From Tenrec ecaudatus (taxonomy: Eukaryota; Chordata; Mammalia; Afrosoricida; Tenrecidae): a DNA stretch of 64,000 nt. Within the stretch, counting starts at the first letter, position 1. Every line of letters starts with the position of its first letter. Under the pieces are notes generated by a model that saw only the letters and a program-made list of their open reading frames with translations, did no database searches and had not been told where the DNA came from. This document shows positions 1 through 11,209 of this stretch, in pieces. Location of the stretch: NCBI RefSeq assembly GCF_050624435.1, contig NC_134535.1:122189731-122253730 (forward strand). Reading direction: 5' to 3'. The translations under genes were made by a program, and so were the position numbers.

Positions 1-2404
1 CAGAAAGTGTGGAATAATGGGATTTGATATTGGAATATTTCCTCACATTTTGAAGGCTCCTTTTATAAATTTTTTAATTTAGTATCTGAAAATATAATTG
101 TCATTGTGGGTTTCCATTACGCTCATTCCACCTCCTAGTGATCCACGTGTGCACAGTAACACTGCTCTAAGGACTGCAAGACTACAGCTATTCAGCTGTG
201 CGCTGAGGCACTTCGGGTATAATATGCAGAAACGAAGAAGGCAGTGCCACAGTCCTGTAACGTAGTCTAAATGTAGGATGAAAACATCTAAAATATTGTA
301 AACTTGCCCTAAATGTAATAGTTGTGGTGAAATGGAAACATGCAAAATGTATGTGTGGTCAAACCTCCTTTATGCAAAATTTTGTACATTATGAAAACAG
401 TTTATCAAAAGCCCTTTAAAAGGTGACACTCTAAGACAGGTTTAAAGATCTACTCTGTCTTTTTAATAGGAAGTCAATACCTTCTATGTTCCGGAGCTGT
501 GTGATGACATAAACTGACTTAAAATAGTGAAATGTGAGAATTTCAAATATGAGAATTTCCTGTTCAAACATTAAGAGCCATCTGCTTTTTATCTCTTGCC
601 TCACTCTGAGCCTTCACAGAAGGGTGTGAAGAGCACATTCTTTTTTTTAACTATATTTATATTTTTGGATTTTTGCCTTTTATTACCCGGCTATCTAGTG
701 GGCATTGCAGGACATTTAAAAAGTCTCCACGTTACTGAATTCAAGGCTTCCCAACTCACAGAAGGTACGTACCATTCCCTCAAATTTCTAGATTGTCTAT
801 TTTGTGAGAGTTGGCAAATGCAGTGTCTGATGCAGCGGAGGTACTATTACTGTACAATAAAATCACTGCAGAACAGTTGAATTAGGGTAAAAAGTAAGCC
901 TCAAACTAAAAATATTTTGGCGCATTTTTTAATTCATACGGTGAATAAGTCTAGTATGCACACACATATATTGAGGGTTGTTAATTATCACAATTTAAAG
1001 TGAAATCCTCTATGTATCATGAAAATGAATACTTGATTCTCCAGTTTTAAAAACTGGATCAAAGAGAGTCTTTGTATAATTATTATATTCTTTAAAATTT
1101 GAAAAAAATGATTCAAAGCCAAATATAATTTTTCATTTACTTACTTAGATTAGGTACCCAGTTTTTTAAAAGGGTATATTAGTTTACAGAAAATGCAAAT
1201 ATAAAGTTACTATTAAACACCAAGAGGATAGGAAATATAACAAAACATTGGGGTAAAACACATTAATATGAGTATGCTGCCTAAGGGATTATATTACAAG
1301 TTTTACCTATTACAGAGCAGATGCAATAATAAGAAACTATGGCAGAAATAAAAGTAACACAGTTCAAGTTGTATAATGTCTGGGTGGAAAGATTAGTAGT
1401 TACTGCATTTCATTGTATGTATTTTTACTATCACTTTTTATGATGAGACTCTATTGCTAGACTTTCAATATCTTTCTAAAGGTTGCACATTGTTAGTTTC
1501 AGAGTCAGAATTATTCAGTTCTTGATCTTGGTAACTCTAGAGTCCACTGAGAAAGTTATTAATTTAACATTATTGGATTATAGCACTTTGAAACCAAGGT
1601 CAGACTGTGGCAATGTATTTCTGGGAGTTAGAATTGACATTGTTCTTCCATAAATGGTATGCACTTCTATTTATCCATTTTGATCATGTATTTTAGAAAT
1701 AAAATGAATTTCAATATTATTGCATTAGAAATATATTTTTCATAAAGTATAAAATATTGTTTCCAATGTTGTTAGGTTATGGATAAATTTATTGAATCAC
1801 ATACTTTCTCTGAAACATATTTCCTTAAATATGTAACAATGTCTCAGAATCCTCCACTTATTAATTTGTAAGAAAAAACATATACGACTTTATTATATTA
1901 ATAAATAAAAAGTTAATTGAAGATAATTTAGTGCTATTAATTATTATGGTGCTAATTTTCCAATTCCCACTTCTTTAGAGCATTCAGTCTTTAGTCATTA
2001 CGGTATAACAAAATTTTCCTCCTTTGATTAATCTTTTCCCTTCAAATAAAGCATTTTAATTTTAAACACAGGTATTAGTTTGGAATATTTTTATAGTTTA
2101 TTTTAAAACGTTTATGTGGAATTGGACTAAGGAGGAACATTTTTAAAATAAATATTTTGTAATAAACTAAGTAAACATTTTGAATAGGTTTATTACTTGG
2201 TAATTAATTACTTTTAATCTTCTAACCAATAAAATTTTATCAAATGCAGAAAATCTTTTAAAAAACCATTTATTACAATAGGAGACATTTAGGGAAGTCT
2301 CTTAAATTGAATTAGAACCAGAACCTTATGTTCTGAGCCGCCAAGTGAGCACTGACCCTTGTCTTGCCTTCCCTGCGTTGATCTTGTGATACGCATTACA
2401 TTCA
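1..2404. other. 5' flank of the receptor gene, no gene recognised
   Basis: This is AT-rich sequence upstream of the first coding exon. I see no repeat family or exon that I can name. Receptor genes of this family usually have one or more untranslated 5' exons and a promoter here, but nothing in the sequence lets me place them. Short ORFs in both strands lack family features. Confidence 0.5.
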
Positions 2405-2464
2405 TGTGCTTCTTAGGCAGGGTTGAGGGAAGAACACCGAGCTTGGCCCGCCTCAGCTACAGAG

Positions 2465-2651
2465 ATGAATAATCAAGCTATATTGTACTCAGAACTGAAT
2501 CTGACCAAGAGCTCAAAAAAGCAGCAAAAGAAACCTAAGGATGCTAATGCACCCATTTCAACCACTGTGCAGGAAATAACTTACGTGGAGTTAAATCTTC
2601 AGAATACTTGTCAAGATCATGAAAACAATAAGAAGAATTTCCACTGCAGAG
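2465..2651 (+). CDS. KLRC/NKG2-like receptor, coding exon 1 (ITIM-bearing cytoplasmic tail)
   Basis: This exon encodes the cytoplasmic N-terminus of a type II membrane receptor of the KLRC (NKG2A-like) family, which pairs with CD94 on NK and T cells and reads MHC class I/E-type ligands. It gives 62 codons plus one base (phase 1). Two ITIMs are visible: ILYSEL near residues 6-11 and ITYVEL near residues 40-45, each fitting I/V/L-x-Y-x-x-L, the docking sites for SHP-1/SHP-2 in the inhibitory member of the family. Basic and polar residues lie between them, as in NKG2A. The ATG at 2465 is the first in frame and begins the family-like MNNQ. The exon probably starts at about 2421, after the acceptor-like cttcttaggcag, so its first ~44 bases would be 5'UTR. 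The donor is AG|GTAAAA at 2652. Family assignment is strong. Orthology to one primate gene is not claimed, because KLRC genes duplicate independently in each lineage. Confidence 0.93.
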
Positions 2652-3075
2652 GTAAAATATTTAATCGCGTCTTAACTCCATTATGGAGTAGAGTTCTACT
2701 GCAAAAAAAATGTGAGGAAAGTGTGAAAATTGGACACGGAGCAAGGATATTCAAATTAAGGGCAAAGGAAGAATAGTTTTTGTTCAGGATTGGACCCTAT
2801 GTATAGATATCTTATTCTCCGTGAAATCTGAAGTTTCATAGTTTGGGCACTTTTAAACTTTTACAAGCAACTCCAGCTATCACTTTACTAATAAGACTGT
2901 GGTATATCCTGAATTTAAGTATGTTTTTAAATGGACTAAATTGTAAATAAATAATAGATGTTAAAAAATTATAATGGAGAATGCTGTGTCAATGATATGA
3001 TTCTGCGAGCATCTCAAATCTCAAATCTCTTGTTTACACACTTGCGAAACATTGATGCATTTGCTCTTTCTCAAG

Positions 3076-3213
3076 GCTTCCATTTCTCTGTCTCTACATC
3101 TCCATCGCCTCCAGAGAAGCTCACTGCGGGAATTTTGGGAATCATCTGCATTGTCTTGATGGCCGGTGTACTAGTTGTGAAAATCAGAACTCCTCATACA
3201 ATTCCGACATATT
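3076..3213 (+). CDS. KLRC/NKG2-like receptor, coding exon 2 (transmembrane)
   Basis: This exon encodes the signal-anchor segment, GILGIICIVLMAGVLVV, closely like the transmembrane exon of NKG2A/C. Two acceptors keep the phase-1 frame. One is the AG at 3074-3075 (exon from 3076, 138 nt). The other is the AG at 3113-3114 behind a long pyrimidine tract (exon from 3115, 99 nt). The longer form adds 13 residues before EKLTAG. The shorter form drops the residues that in other species precede PEK. The position where the usual family acceptor should lie reads ctacatctcc, with no AG. The donor is ATT|GTAAGA at 3214, phase 1. A lysine and an arginine follow the hydrophobic run directly (VVKIR), so the core is only about 17-18 residues. 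The transmembrane call is firm. The exact 5' edge is uncertain. Confidence 0.85.
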
Positions 3214-3758
3214 GTAAGAGAATATTTCTTTTAAATCTTGAAAAGTGCCTTAATATGTATCCTTAAATTAGGGAGTAGATCTCTCAGTTTAGTGTATTTG
3301 CATCATATGTTTGTCACATCTTTAAAACTCATCAAACAAAGGCTGTCCCATCAATGTGGACTAAACATGGAAGAGTTATTCTAAATTTTTCAAAAGGGTC
3401 AGTAATAGAATGATTGTACAAAGTACTGATTTTAATTATAAATATTTGTATTACATGTGTGTCCATGCACATGGGTACATGCTTGTCATACTTCAAAACC
3501 ATTCATTGAGAGAACAAAAACATTTACTGAGAAATAAAAATTAACTGTTAAAAGTCATTAAATAGTGGAAGAAATGGTAGCATTGGTCTTTTAGGCTGTT
3601 CAAATGTTTTACCAAATATGTTTATTAATTTATCCATTTTTATTGGTAAACTATTTTAAGTTACATTATCATAATATAAAAATATAGAACAGGATATAAA
3701 ACCATCATGATTTATTCAAGAATGATAACCTCTATGGTGATTACTTTTATCTTTTTAG

Positions 3759-3794
3759 CTGGTGGAATATTGGAGAAAAACAATACTCAGAAAA
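3759..3794 (+). CDS. KLRC/NKG2-like receptor, coding exon 3 (stalk)
   Basis: This 36-nt exon joins in phase 1 at both ends. It reads, after the shared codon, GGILEKNNTQK. It corresponds to the short stalk exon of NKG2 proteins, which ends in a similar N-x-(S/T)..TQK sequence. It holds one N-glycosylation sequon (NNT). The acceptor is ctttttag|ct and the donor aaaa|gtaaga. It is shorter than the stalk of human NKG2A by about six codons. A LINE-1 3' tail lies only about 40 bases after the donor. Confidence 0.85.
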
Positions 3795-3835
3795 GTAAGA
3801 AATAATTTTTAAAGTTTGCATAGACTAATATTATA

Positions 3836-3935
3836 TCATGATACAAATGTGCTTGATGCAATTGATGTATGGATTATTTTTAGAGCTGCAAGGGCCCCTA
3901 ATGAAATGATTCATAAAAAACAAAACAAAAAAAGT
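3836..3935 (+). repeat. LINE-1 3' terminal fragment
   Basis: The block 'acaaatgtgcttgatgcaat..gatgtatggatt' followed by an A-rich tail matches the 3' end seen at 11075-11165, 13640-13690 and 15260-15360. It is a short 5'-truncated LINE-1 insertion inside intron 3. Confidence 0.7.
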
Positions 3936-4174
3936 TCATATGATGCTAACACTTGTCTATTAAGTGGTGAAAACAATTTCCCAAATAACTTTAATATTTT
4001 ATCAATTTTTTGTGCTAAAATAATTTCTTTAAATCTGATAGATTAAACTTTATCTGTATTGTAGACCATGAGTAAATAATGAGACATTTATAACTATCTA
4101 AATATAACAATATATTTTTGTAAATATACATCATATGAGGTCATTGTTATTCAAAATTTAGAAGAATATTTCTT

Positions 4175-4411
4175 TTAAAGTTGCTGTATTCTTCTATTGA
4201 TTTGTTTGAGACTTTCTCCTACTTCTATAAGGATGGCGGCCTGGGGCATCTCATGAGGAAGTGAAACTGTGTCAGGTGGGGTTGCTATGAGTTTAAAATC
4301 AGGTTTAAGCACGTCATAAAAAGCAACAACAGCTAGATATAAGGGACATAAGTTCATTATTCTAATAAAGTAGAATTCCTCAGTGATGTTCTGGACAGGT
4401 ACAGATAGCAT
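4175..4411 (-). other. Protein-like 78-codon ORF in intron 3, unidentified
   Basis: This ATG-to-TAA reading frame is antisense to the receptor gene and falls between exons 3 and 4. Its translation has ordinary protein composition: a hydrophobic centre (CPLYLAVVAFYDVL), an acidic/proline stretch and an amphipathic C-terminus (ESLKQINRRIQQL). It does not look like the LINE or retroviral ORFs around it. I do not recognise the family. It could be the 3' end of a processed pseudogene whose upstream part is lost, since a stop codon sits just before the ATG, or it could be chance. No splice sites or poly(A) tract support expression. Confidence 0.3.
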
Positions 4412-4585
4412 AGACTATTTACTTTGACAGTACATGAATAATGGGGTAGGTGGACACTTTTCTATGAATGCGTGTTTTATTTTTATAGGTAGTGTTATGA
4501 GATTCATATCTAGGCTATGTAACTATCTTGATTGATCTTTTAATGTAGATTGTTTCTCATGATGTAAATTCCTCATCTTCTACAG

Positions 4586-4737
4586 CATCTCATTGTGATG
4601 GTTGTATGGAGGATTGGTTTTCCTACTCCAACCATTGCTATAACATTAGCACTGAAAAGAAAAACTGGACTGAGAGCCGGATGGCCTGTGCTTCCAAGAA
4701 ATCCAGTCTACTTATTATAGAAAATGATGAAGAAATG
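4586..4737 (+). CDS. KLRC/NKG2-like receptor, coding exon 4 (lectin domain, part 1)
   Basis: This exon opens the C-type lectin-like domain. It starts in phase 1 after cttctacag and ends in phase 0 at ATG|GTAAGA. Key features in order are the HC-x2-C pair, EDWFSYSNHCY, NWTES, the ACASK cysteine, SSLLII and ENDEEEM. The spacing between the two core cysteines is 16 residues, as in NKG2/CD94-type domains. Two N-glycosylation sequons (NIS, NWT) are present. All the expected cysteines are in place: stalk-proximal, first domain disulfide and main domain disulfide. There are no stops or shifts. Family identity is certain and the exon appears functional. Confidence 0.95.
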
Positions 4738-4739
4738 GT

Positions 4740-5867
4740 AAGATATCAAACATTTTAATACTTTTACTAAAAGATATAACATGCCAAAACAAATGCATAT
4801 AAAATATTTAATTATACAATATATGTTTATCCTGTTACTAACATGTTATAATATTACTGACATGCTAGGTTTCCTGTGCATGTTAAAGAAGAGATTTGCC
4901 TACTTTGCAAACTTACATAAATGGACTTTTACCCTATGAACTACTTAGTGTTCACTCACCTCAACTGACACTGTGTTTTCAGGGTCCATCCATATAATTG
5001 TCCATTTTCCTTATGACTATTAGCTTGAACACTTCAAATGCATTCAATATGTGTTTCATAATAACAATAAAGAAAATGTATAATACGCAGTTAAATGCTA
5101 TTAACTGTTACTGTATCTAAGTTTATAAAGTGCCTGTCCATGTGTCTTGAATATTTTGCCTCCGGGATTATCAGTCTTTTTCCTCCGAGATCTCTCTTGA
5201 TTTTGTAGGTTGAGAAGGTTTCTTTTTCCCCGTGTCTCCCATGTTTAGTCAGGTTGGTGTCCTTTAAAGGACACAGTGCATCCATGGCAGCCCAGCTCAT
5301 GGCATTATGTATCGGAGAGCGATTGAACTGCAGCATCCTCTGTCTGAACCACGTGGACACTGTCTATTGCTGTTGTTAGGTGCTTTGAATGACTGTCACT
5401 ATTAATTACTCATTTTATTAATTCATTTTCTATTTTAAAAACTTTTGACTATGTTAACCATTTACATTTTCTGTGCAATCTACTGGAATTTGATGTTTTG
5501 AGAGGCTGAGTGGTGTTCATAGTTTTTAACTTCCTCTAATTGGCATTGCATCTACTGGAAGGAGGATTGGTGACACCGGGGGTAAGTGCTGGGTTGCTAA
5601 GGGCAAAGTCTATCTTTCCATTCCTCTCTGTGCCATCTTTGTCGTAACACAAGGACATTGTGTGTCTAATTTTATGTTTCTGTCCACTATTTACTTCACT
5701 TTTTAATTTCTTCAGTCCAAAGTTGGTATTCTTTAAAATTGATTAACATCCCTGTCTACGTATATTTGTATGCATATTATAAAAATACGTGGTTACTTAA
5801 TATTTAAGTTACACTTAATCAATAGATTAATTGGTAGAAACTCTCATTTTAAGAGTATTATATCTTA
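4740..5867. other. Intron 4, 5' part without recognised features
   Basis: This is AT-rich intronic DNA. Nothing here matches the repeat families seen elsewhere in the window well enough to name. A 89-codon minus-strand ORF at 5091-5360 has no family features. Confidence 0.4.
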
Positions 5868-6062
5868 TCATGAGCTTGGTGGAGTAGAAGTTAGCATTGG
5901 GATTTAACCTGAGTGGTCTGAAGTTCAAAATCTCCAGACGCTCCACAGGAGAAAGACAGGCTTTCCGCTCCTTAACCAGTTACCATCTCAGGAACTCCCA
6001 GGGGCAGTTCCACCTTGTCCTATGGGTCGCTATCAGTCGTCACTGACTCTGTGGAAGAGAAA
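5868..6062 (+). repeat. Afrotherian tRNA-derived SINE
   Basis: The segment reads gcttggtggagtag...(anticodon-side region)...caggagaaagacaggctttc...ggggcagttccaccttgtcctatgggtcgctatcagtcg. This is the head and RTE-like tail of the afrotherian SINE family. It is diverged, so the insertion is old. Confidence 0.75.
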
Positions 6063-6236
6063 ATGGTTTGGGTTAGCATGAGATTATCTTTTCAATCTTA
6101 TCATGGTTTTGAATAGAAGTCTTGAATACTTTTTATCTCTGATTGTCTTTCATGTTTCCCTTTCTGATGATCTAATATCAAATGAATTGTGTACAATGAC
6201 TTTGTACCTAGAAATCTATCTAAGCACTGAATAATT

Positions 6237-6620
6237 CTAAGAAGTTACCTGAAAATGCCCGGGAGGTTTTCTATTGTGAGGAGCCATCTGGTCAGTCCAG
6301 CTTGCAGAGAGCCTGCACGCAAGGGAAGGAACCACCGTCCCCTCTCGTGGCTTCCTTGCAATTGTTGTCCTGGAGCCCAGTGGTACAGTCACCTCATCAC
6401 TCCACCTCACGCAGCTTTTATCTAGTTTTCTCTGACCTTCTACTTTAAAAAGCATGATGGACTTCTCCGGAAACGGGTCTCTTCTTATAAGATGTCCAAT
6501 GTAAGTGAGACAAAGCCGCACCATCCTTGCTTCTAAGGAGCCACTCTGGGTGCGTTGTTTCAGAGACAAATCTGTTTAGTCTTCTGGTATTGCACGGTAC
6601 TTTCTGTGCTACACTGTAAA
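6237..6620 (-). repeat. RTE/BovB-type LINE, 3' end of the ORF
   Basis: Read on the minus strand, it encodes a broken C-terminus of the RTE polyprotein, including the 'YIGHLIRRDPFPEKSIML..KVEGQR' segment that follows the reverse transcriptase in these LINEs, then the 3' tail. Stops and shifts interrupt it. Related ends lie at 41990-42480 and 46640-46870. Confidence 0.7.
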
Positions 6621-7189
6621 ATTGAATCATCTATGAATATGACAATTGCATTTCTTCCATTACAATATAATCTAGTTTTTTGGTTTTTTTAAATTTTTTT
6701 TCACCATAAAAAAGTGCATTTCAAAATTGAATAGACAGGACATGATTTTCTCTTATTTACCTATGTGAGATTAAAGCTGTAATGATTTTGTCACTGGGTT
6801 TATAGGATGTTGGTATTTGAAAATAATTCCATTACAATAAGGAGATTTAGAAACTTATTGATTCTCTTTAGAATCAATTTTTGAAGAATACTTGAAATAA
6901 AATAAACTGAACATAATTGTATCATATAATTTCATTAGTTTTGATATATCAAGACATCTGAAAAACCATCTCCTTAGATAATAAATATAACTAATACAGT
7001 AAAAATATTTCAATACTAGTCTTATTCCAGCCTTTTGCCTAGTCTTAGTTATTATCAACTATTTGATATCATCATTGTTTAGTTGCATTTTCCAGAATTT
7101 TTAGTCAATGAAATGTTTAGCATTTTTTCTGATTTATTTCATTTTACATAACTTTTTGTGGATTCATACTCCTGTCGTTTGTTTCAAGA

Positions 7190-7790
7190 GTTTTGGTTTT
7201 TGTAGTAGTTTTTGTTTTACTATAAATCATCTTATTGGCTGATCTTACAGCTCTTATAACTATCTAGAGCTCAACTGTATCAAGCACATTTGTACATACG
7301 TCGCCTTCATCATATTCCAAACATTTTATTTTTATTTGAACCCTTGATATCAGGTCCTCCTTTTCCCTCCTTCCCTAACCCTCCCACCCTCATGAACCTT
7401 TGATAAATTATAACTTATTATTACTTTTCTATCTTACAACATCCAATGTCTTCCTCCACCCATGTCTCTGTGTTCACCCCCCGGTGTCCTTTCCTCCTTT
7501 ATCCATCTTCATTACTCCCCTACCCCCCTTCCCTCATGGTATTGCTACTCCTATTAGTGTTCCTGAGATGTTTAACTGTCCAGGATTCTGTGTGTCAAGA
7601 GCTCTTATCTGTCCAGTGTGCATTCTCTGGGCTAGTCAGATTTGTAAGGTAGAACTGGGCTCAGGATAGAGGCGGGGTGGGGGAGAAGCATTAAAGAACT
7701 AGAGGAATGTTGTGCTTTCTGTCCTTGCTCTGCTTTTATTACTGGGTAGCGGCTGTATCCACTACTCCAATGTCAGTGTGTTGTGAAATG
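7190..7790 (-). repeat. LINE-1 3'UTR fragment
   Basis: The pyrimidine-rich sequence around 'tcctcatgaacctttgataaattataacttattattac' matches the 3'UTR module seen at 21570-21790, 33800-34870 and, best preserved, at 60600-60900. Orientation is minus, because its poly(A)-side end lies at the low coordinates. Confidence 0.65.
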
Positions 7791-7924
7791 ATGGTTTGGG
7801 TATTAGTATAGTGCTTTACATGACACCAGTGTTATTTCAAATACCACAGAGTGACCCAGGGTAGACAAACTTCAACTGCACATTCAGATTACGACTGACT
7901 AGATGACAGGAATAATGTGATTCA

Positions 7925-10100
7925 AAGGGTAAGTTGAGACAACAAAATATTGTAGTAAAATATGCAATGATTTTGGATTGCAAAATCAAGGGGAAACAAC
8001 ACTTGCCACCTCTCAAGATGAAAAAACAAAAGGAGAATTCAAGTCAAAGTAAAATATTAAAGTGTCCTGTCCCGCAGGAACTTCAATGTGCATCCTGGGG
8101 AGAGAGTGGGAATTTGGGGGAGGGGAGACAAGAGGCATGGAGAATGAAGACAAGGCAGTATCCTGATCAAGTCTTGTTTAATGAACAAAGAGTTACAGCT
8201 TATATAGGCCAGCAAGGGAGTAAGCATCCGCCGCACATGCAAATTAGGCTACTTTGGCAACAGGCCAATCATGGAGTTCAGGGGAGCGCGCCCTGCCCGT
8301 GAGTCAGTAACGGCTTACAGTCTTCAACCAGGAAAGCCATGGAGTGGCATGTTTATGCAAATCAAGCACAGGCGAGGACAATCTTTTGCCCAATCAAAGG
8401 GAAGCAGGACACAGGTGCTTATCTAAAGAGCATCACACCTTGTTTGCTCAAGCTTTACAGCTGCAGCGCTGTAGGCTGGGGTAGAAGAATACCCAGAGCT
8501 CAGGCTAATGAATTCCAAGTAATGGCCGGGCCTCATGGCTCCTGACATTAAAGTCTATGCAGAAGGGGTGGAATAAAGCAGGAAGCATCAAGAGACTCTG
8601 AAAGGAATATGTAGAGTCACTGTACCAAAAATAATTGGTCAACATTCACACATTTCAGAAGATAGCAACTAATTATGAACCAGAAGTACTGAAGGAAGAA
8701 ATCCAAGCCTCCCTAAAACCATTAGAAAAAACAAGAGTTCAGGAATTGACAGAATAACAACTGAAATATTTCAACAAATGTAGTGCTCACTCATCAACGT
8801 CAAAACATTCGGGAGACAATTACCTGGATAATGGACGCAAGAGATCCCTATCTGTGCCCATATGAAACAAAAGTGAGCCCAAGTCTGAATTAATTTTGAA
8901 TAATATCATTAATAGTACATTCAGGTAAAGTTCTTTGGGTTAATTAAAAATGAATGCACTATTTAATGGACAGGAAACTGCAGAAATATAAGTCAGAGTT
9001 AAACAGGAAGATAGAACAAAAGCTAACATAACTGATATTACATAGATATTGACCTAAGCAGATTCTTAGAAATACCTCAAAGATCTTTTTTCTGAATCTC
9101 TGAAATCAGAAATCACTCAGAGATATTTATCTGTACATTATTTATTATTCAAAGGCATAGAAATACATTGATTAAAACAAATTTTTTGATAACATTGTGA
9201 AAAAAGGAATTTTAAGATCATGCCAATGTGCTCATGTGGATTCAATTCCTAAATCAAGAGACAACCATTCAAATGGAACAAGCGATTATGGAATGGTTCA
9301 AAATCAAGAAGGAGTGTGCCAGGATTGCATCATGTTGTCAAATGGATCAAACCTTTTTGTTCAAAGCAAGTGATTCAAGAAGCTGGATTATACAAAGAAG
9401 AAGACGGCATCAGGTATGGAGGAAGGCACATTAGGAACTTGTGATCAGCACATAACACTTGAAAAATTCTGATGAATGTCAGAGCGATAAAGAAAACAAA
9501 ACCCTCAGTACTGTACTAGTAAGCAACATCATGCTAAATGTTGAAAAGACAAGTTGTCAATGGTTTCATTTTAATTGGATCCACAATAAAGTCTACTGGG
9601 TTCAAATTTGGAAACGTTTTGTAGAAGAATTGGAGTATCCTTCCTTATACTCAATTTTCATGATGGAAAGTTTATCTGAGATGCTGAACTGATGTGGGGG
9701 AAAATCAGCAGCAGGATTGGAGAAACATTTCTTAATAATCTGTGGCATCCAGACCACATAGTCTTGCTTGCTAAAAGTAAAGGTTAAAAGCACTTAACTG
9801 CTGAAGGTCAAATGCTACAGCTTATGGTATAATTACAAGAGAATAGGAAAGAAATTGAAATTACCAAAGCAGAAACAAAAGCCCTCATGATAATGTTGAA
9901 GAAATGCAAAGTTTCATCAATTATCTTCTATTTAGATCAATAACCCATGTCCATGAAAGTAATAGTCAATAAGTCAAAGAACATATTGCATGGGACAAAT
10001 TGACTACAAATGTCTCCTTTTAAGTGTTAAAAAGAGAAGTTATTTTGCTCACTAAGGATGAGAGGATAAGGTCTTTTCAATTACTTCAACAACCTACAAA
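7925..10100 (+). repeat. RTE/BovB-type LINE, ORF remnant, interrupted by an LTR
   Basis: From 8560 the sequence follows the RTE reverse transcriptase region: 'accaaaaataattggtcaacattcacacatttcagaagatag' and later 'gaatggttcaaaatcaagaaggagtgtgccaggattgcatc', which encodes a decayed W-F-K-I-K-x-x-x-x-G-C motif. The YADD-like motif region follows near 9745 ('..tggcatccagaccacatagtcttgcttgct'). Many stops are present. The solo LTR at 8063-8547 sits within its 5' part. Confidence 0.7.
8063..8547 (-). mobile_element. Solo LTR of a class II-like endogenous retrovirus
   Basis: The segment starts TGTCCTG and ends CTGACA, so on the minus strand it begins TGTCAGGAGCC. It is flanked by the identical 6-bp repeat TTAAAG (8057-8062 and 8548-8553). 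A 6-bp duplication is typical of betaretrovirus-like (class II) elements. On the minus strand it shows two CCAAT-type boxes (GATTGG, near 8395 and 8270), a TATA motif (CTATATAAG near 8200) and a following CATTAAA polyadenylation-like signal. It sits in intron 4 antisense to the receptor gene. Confidence 0.88.
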
Positions 10101-10339
10101 AGTAAGATGTAATCAATTAATATGGTCCCTCAAGCCATAGTCCTTATGAGATGTATTATAATTGGAAGCTATGCTTGTGGCTATGATTCCATTTTGGAAG
10201 GAGTTCTCTGTTACAGGATTAAAATGGAATTAAGCTCTGACTTTAGAAGAAGCTGTGATCCAAGTCATTCCCTTCGTTTCCTCGGGGGCATCTTTAAGAC
10301 TCCTTATTAGAGGAATTACTTTTATTGTTTGTTTGTTTT

Positions 10340-10475
10340 TGCTTTAAAACAATTTTATTGGCCCTTAGTCCACATATCATACAATTCAATAGTTCAATTA
10401 TATCAAGAAGAGCAGTATAATCTTTGCCACAATCATATTTAGAACATTTTCTTTTTACTGTACTCACTCAAGCCC
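10340..10475 (-). repeat. LINE-1 3' end fragment
   Basis: 'aacaattttattggcccttagtccacatatcatacaattcaatagttcaatta' is the reverse complement of a mammalian LINE-1 3' end. The same kind of sequence occurs at 30995-31160 and 46220-46345. Confidence 0.6.
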
Positions 10476-10479
10476 CCGT

Positions 10480-11165
10480 GAAAGAAGCACACCAGCTGTG
10501 CATTCGTAAGGTGTCACCAGGACCATTTAATAGGCATCAGAAGACCCCCAAACAAACAAACAAACATGGTTGAGAATGAGGTGTTTCAGAGCAGAGACCC
10601 CAAACCCATCTGCAGATGATGGGACATCCTTCACAGAGGGGTCACAGGAAATGGACGAGTCAATCAGGGTGCAATAAAGCACTGATGAAACACACCATAC
10701 TCCTCTGGTTCCTTGAGTCTTCCTCACCCCCCACTGTCATGACCCTCTTACTGCCTTTCACTGCGGGCTAGACCAGAGCATAAGCACAGGGTTGGATAAA
10801 ACATGAGAGCTCAGGACACAGGAATGTGAGCAGTGACACCAGGAGGGGAGGGCAAAGGTTGAGAGTGCAAGGGAGGAATGGGAAACAAACAGATCACGAT
10901 GATCGATATATAACCACACTGCCCCCGCATGGGGGAAGGGAAACAGAAAGTGGGGGAAGATAAACTGGTCAGTGTAAGATAAAAAAATTATAATAATTTA
11001 TAATTTATTAAGGAGCTACAAGCATGGAGGGAGCCAACAGCGCGGACTCAATAGAAAATAAATGTCCAGAAAATAATGATGACAACATATGTACAGATGT
11101 ATTTGATACAATTGATGTATGGATTGTTACAAGAGTTCTAGAACAATATAATATATATTTTTAAA
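10480..11165 (+). repeat. LINE-1 3'UTR and 3' end
   Basis: This is a purine-rich 3'UTR ending 'gtacagatgtatttgatacaattgatgtatggattgttac' and an A-rich tail. It aligns along its length with 13020-13700, including the 'gggtgcaataaagcactgatgaaacacac' block. Confidence 0.75.
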
Positions 11166-11209
11166 AGATCATAAAGCAACAAAATTTAGAGGATAATGTA
11201 ATGCAGACT

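Noticed and set aside
2423..2464. Upstream extension of the exon 1 reading frame from a TTG codon
   Set aside because: The first ATG is at 2465 and gives the family-like N-terminus. The extension spans a probable intron/exon border and the 5'UTR.
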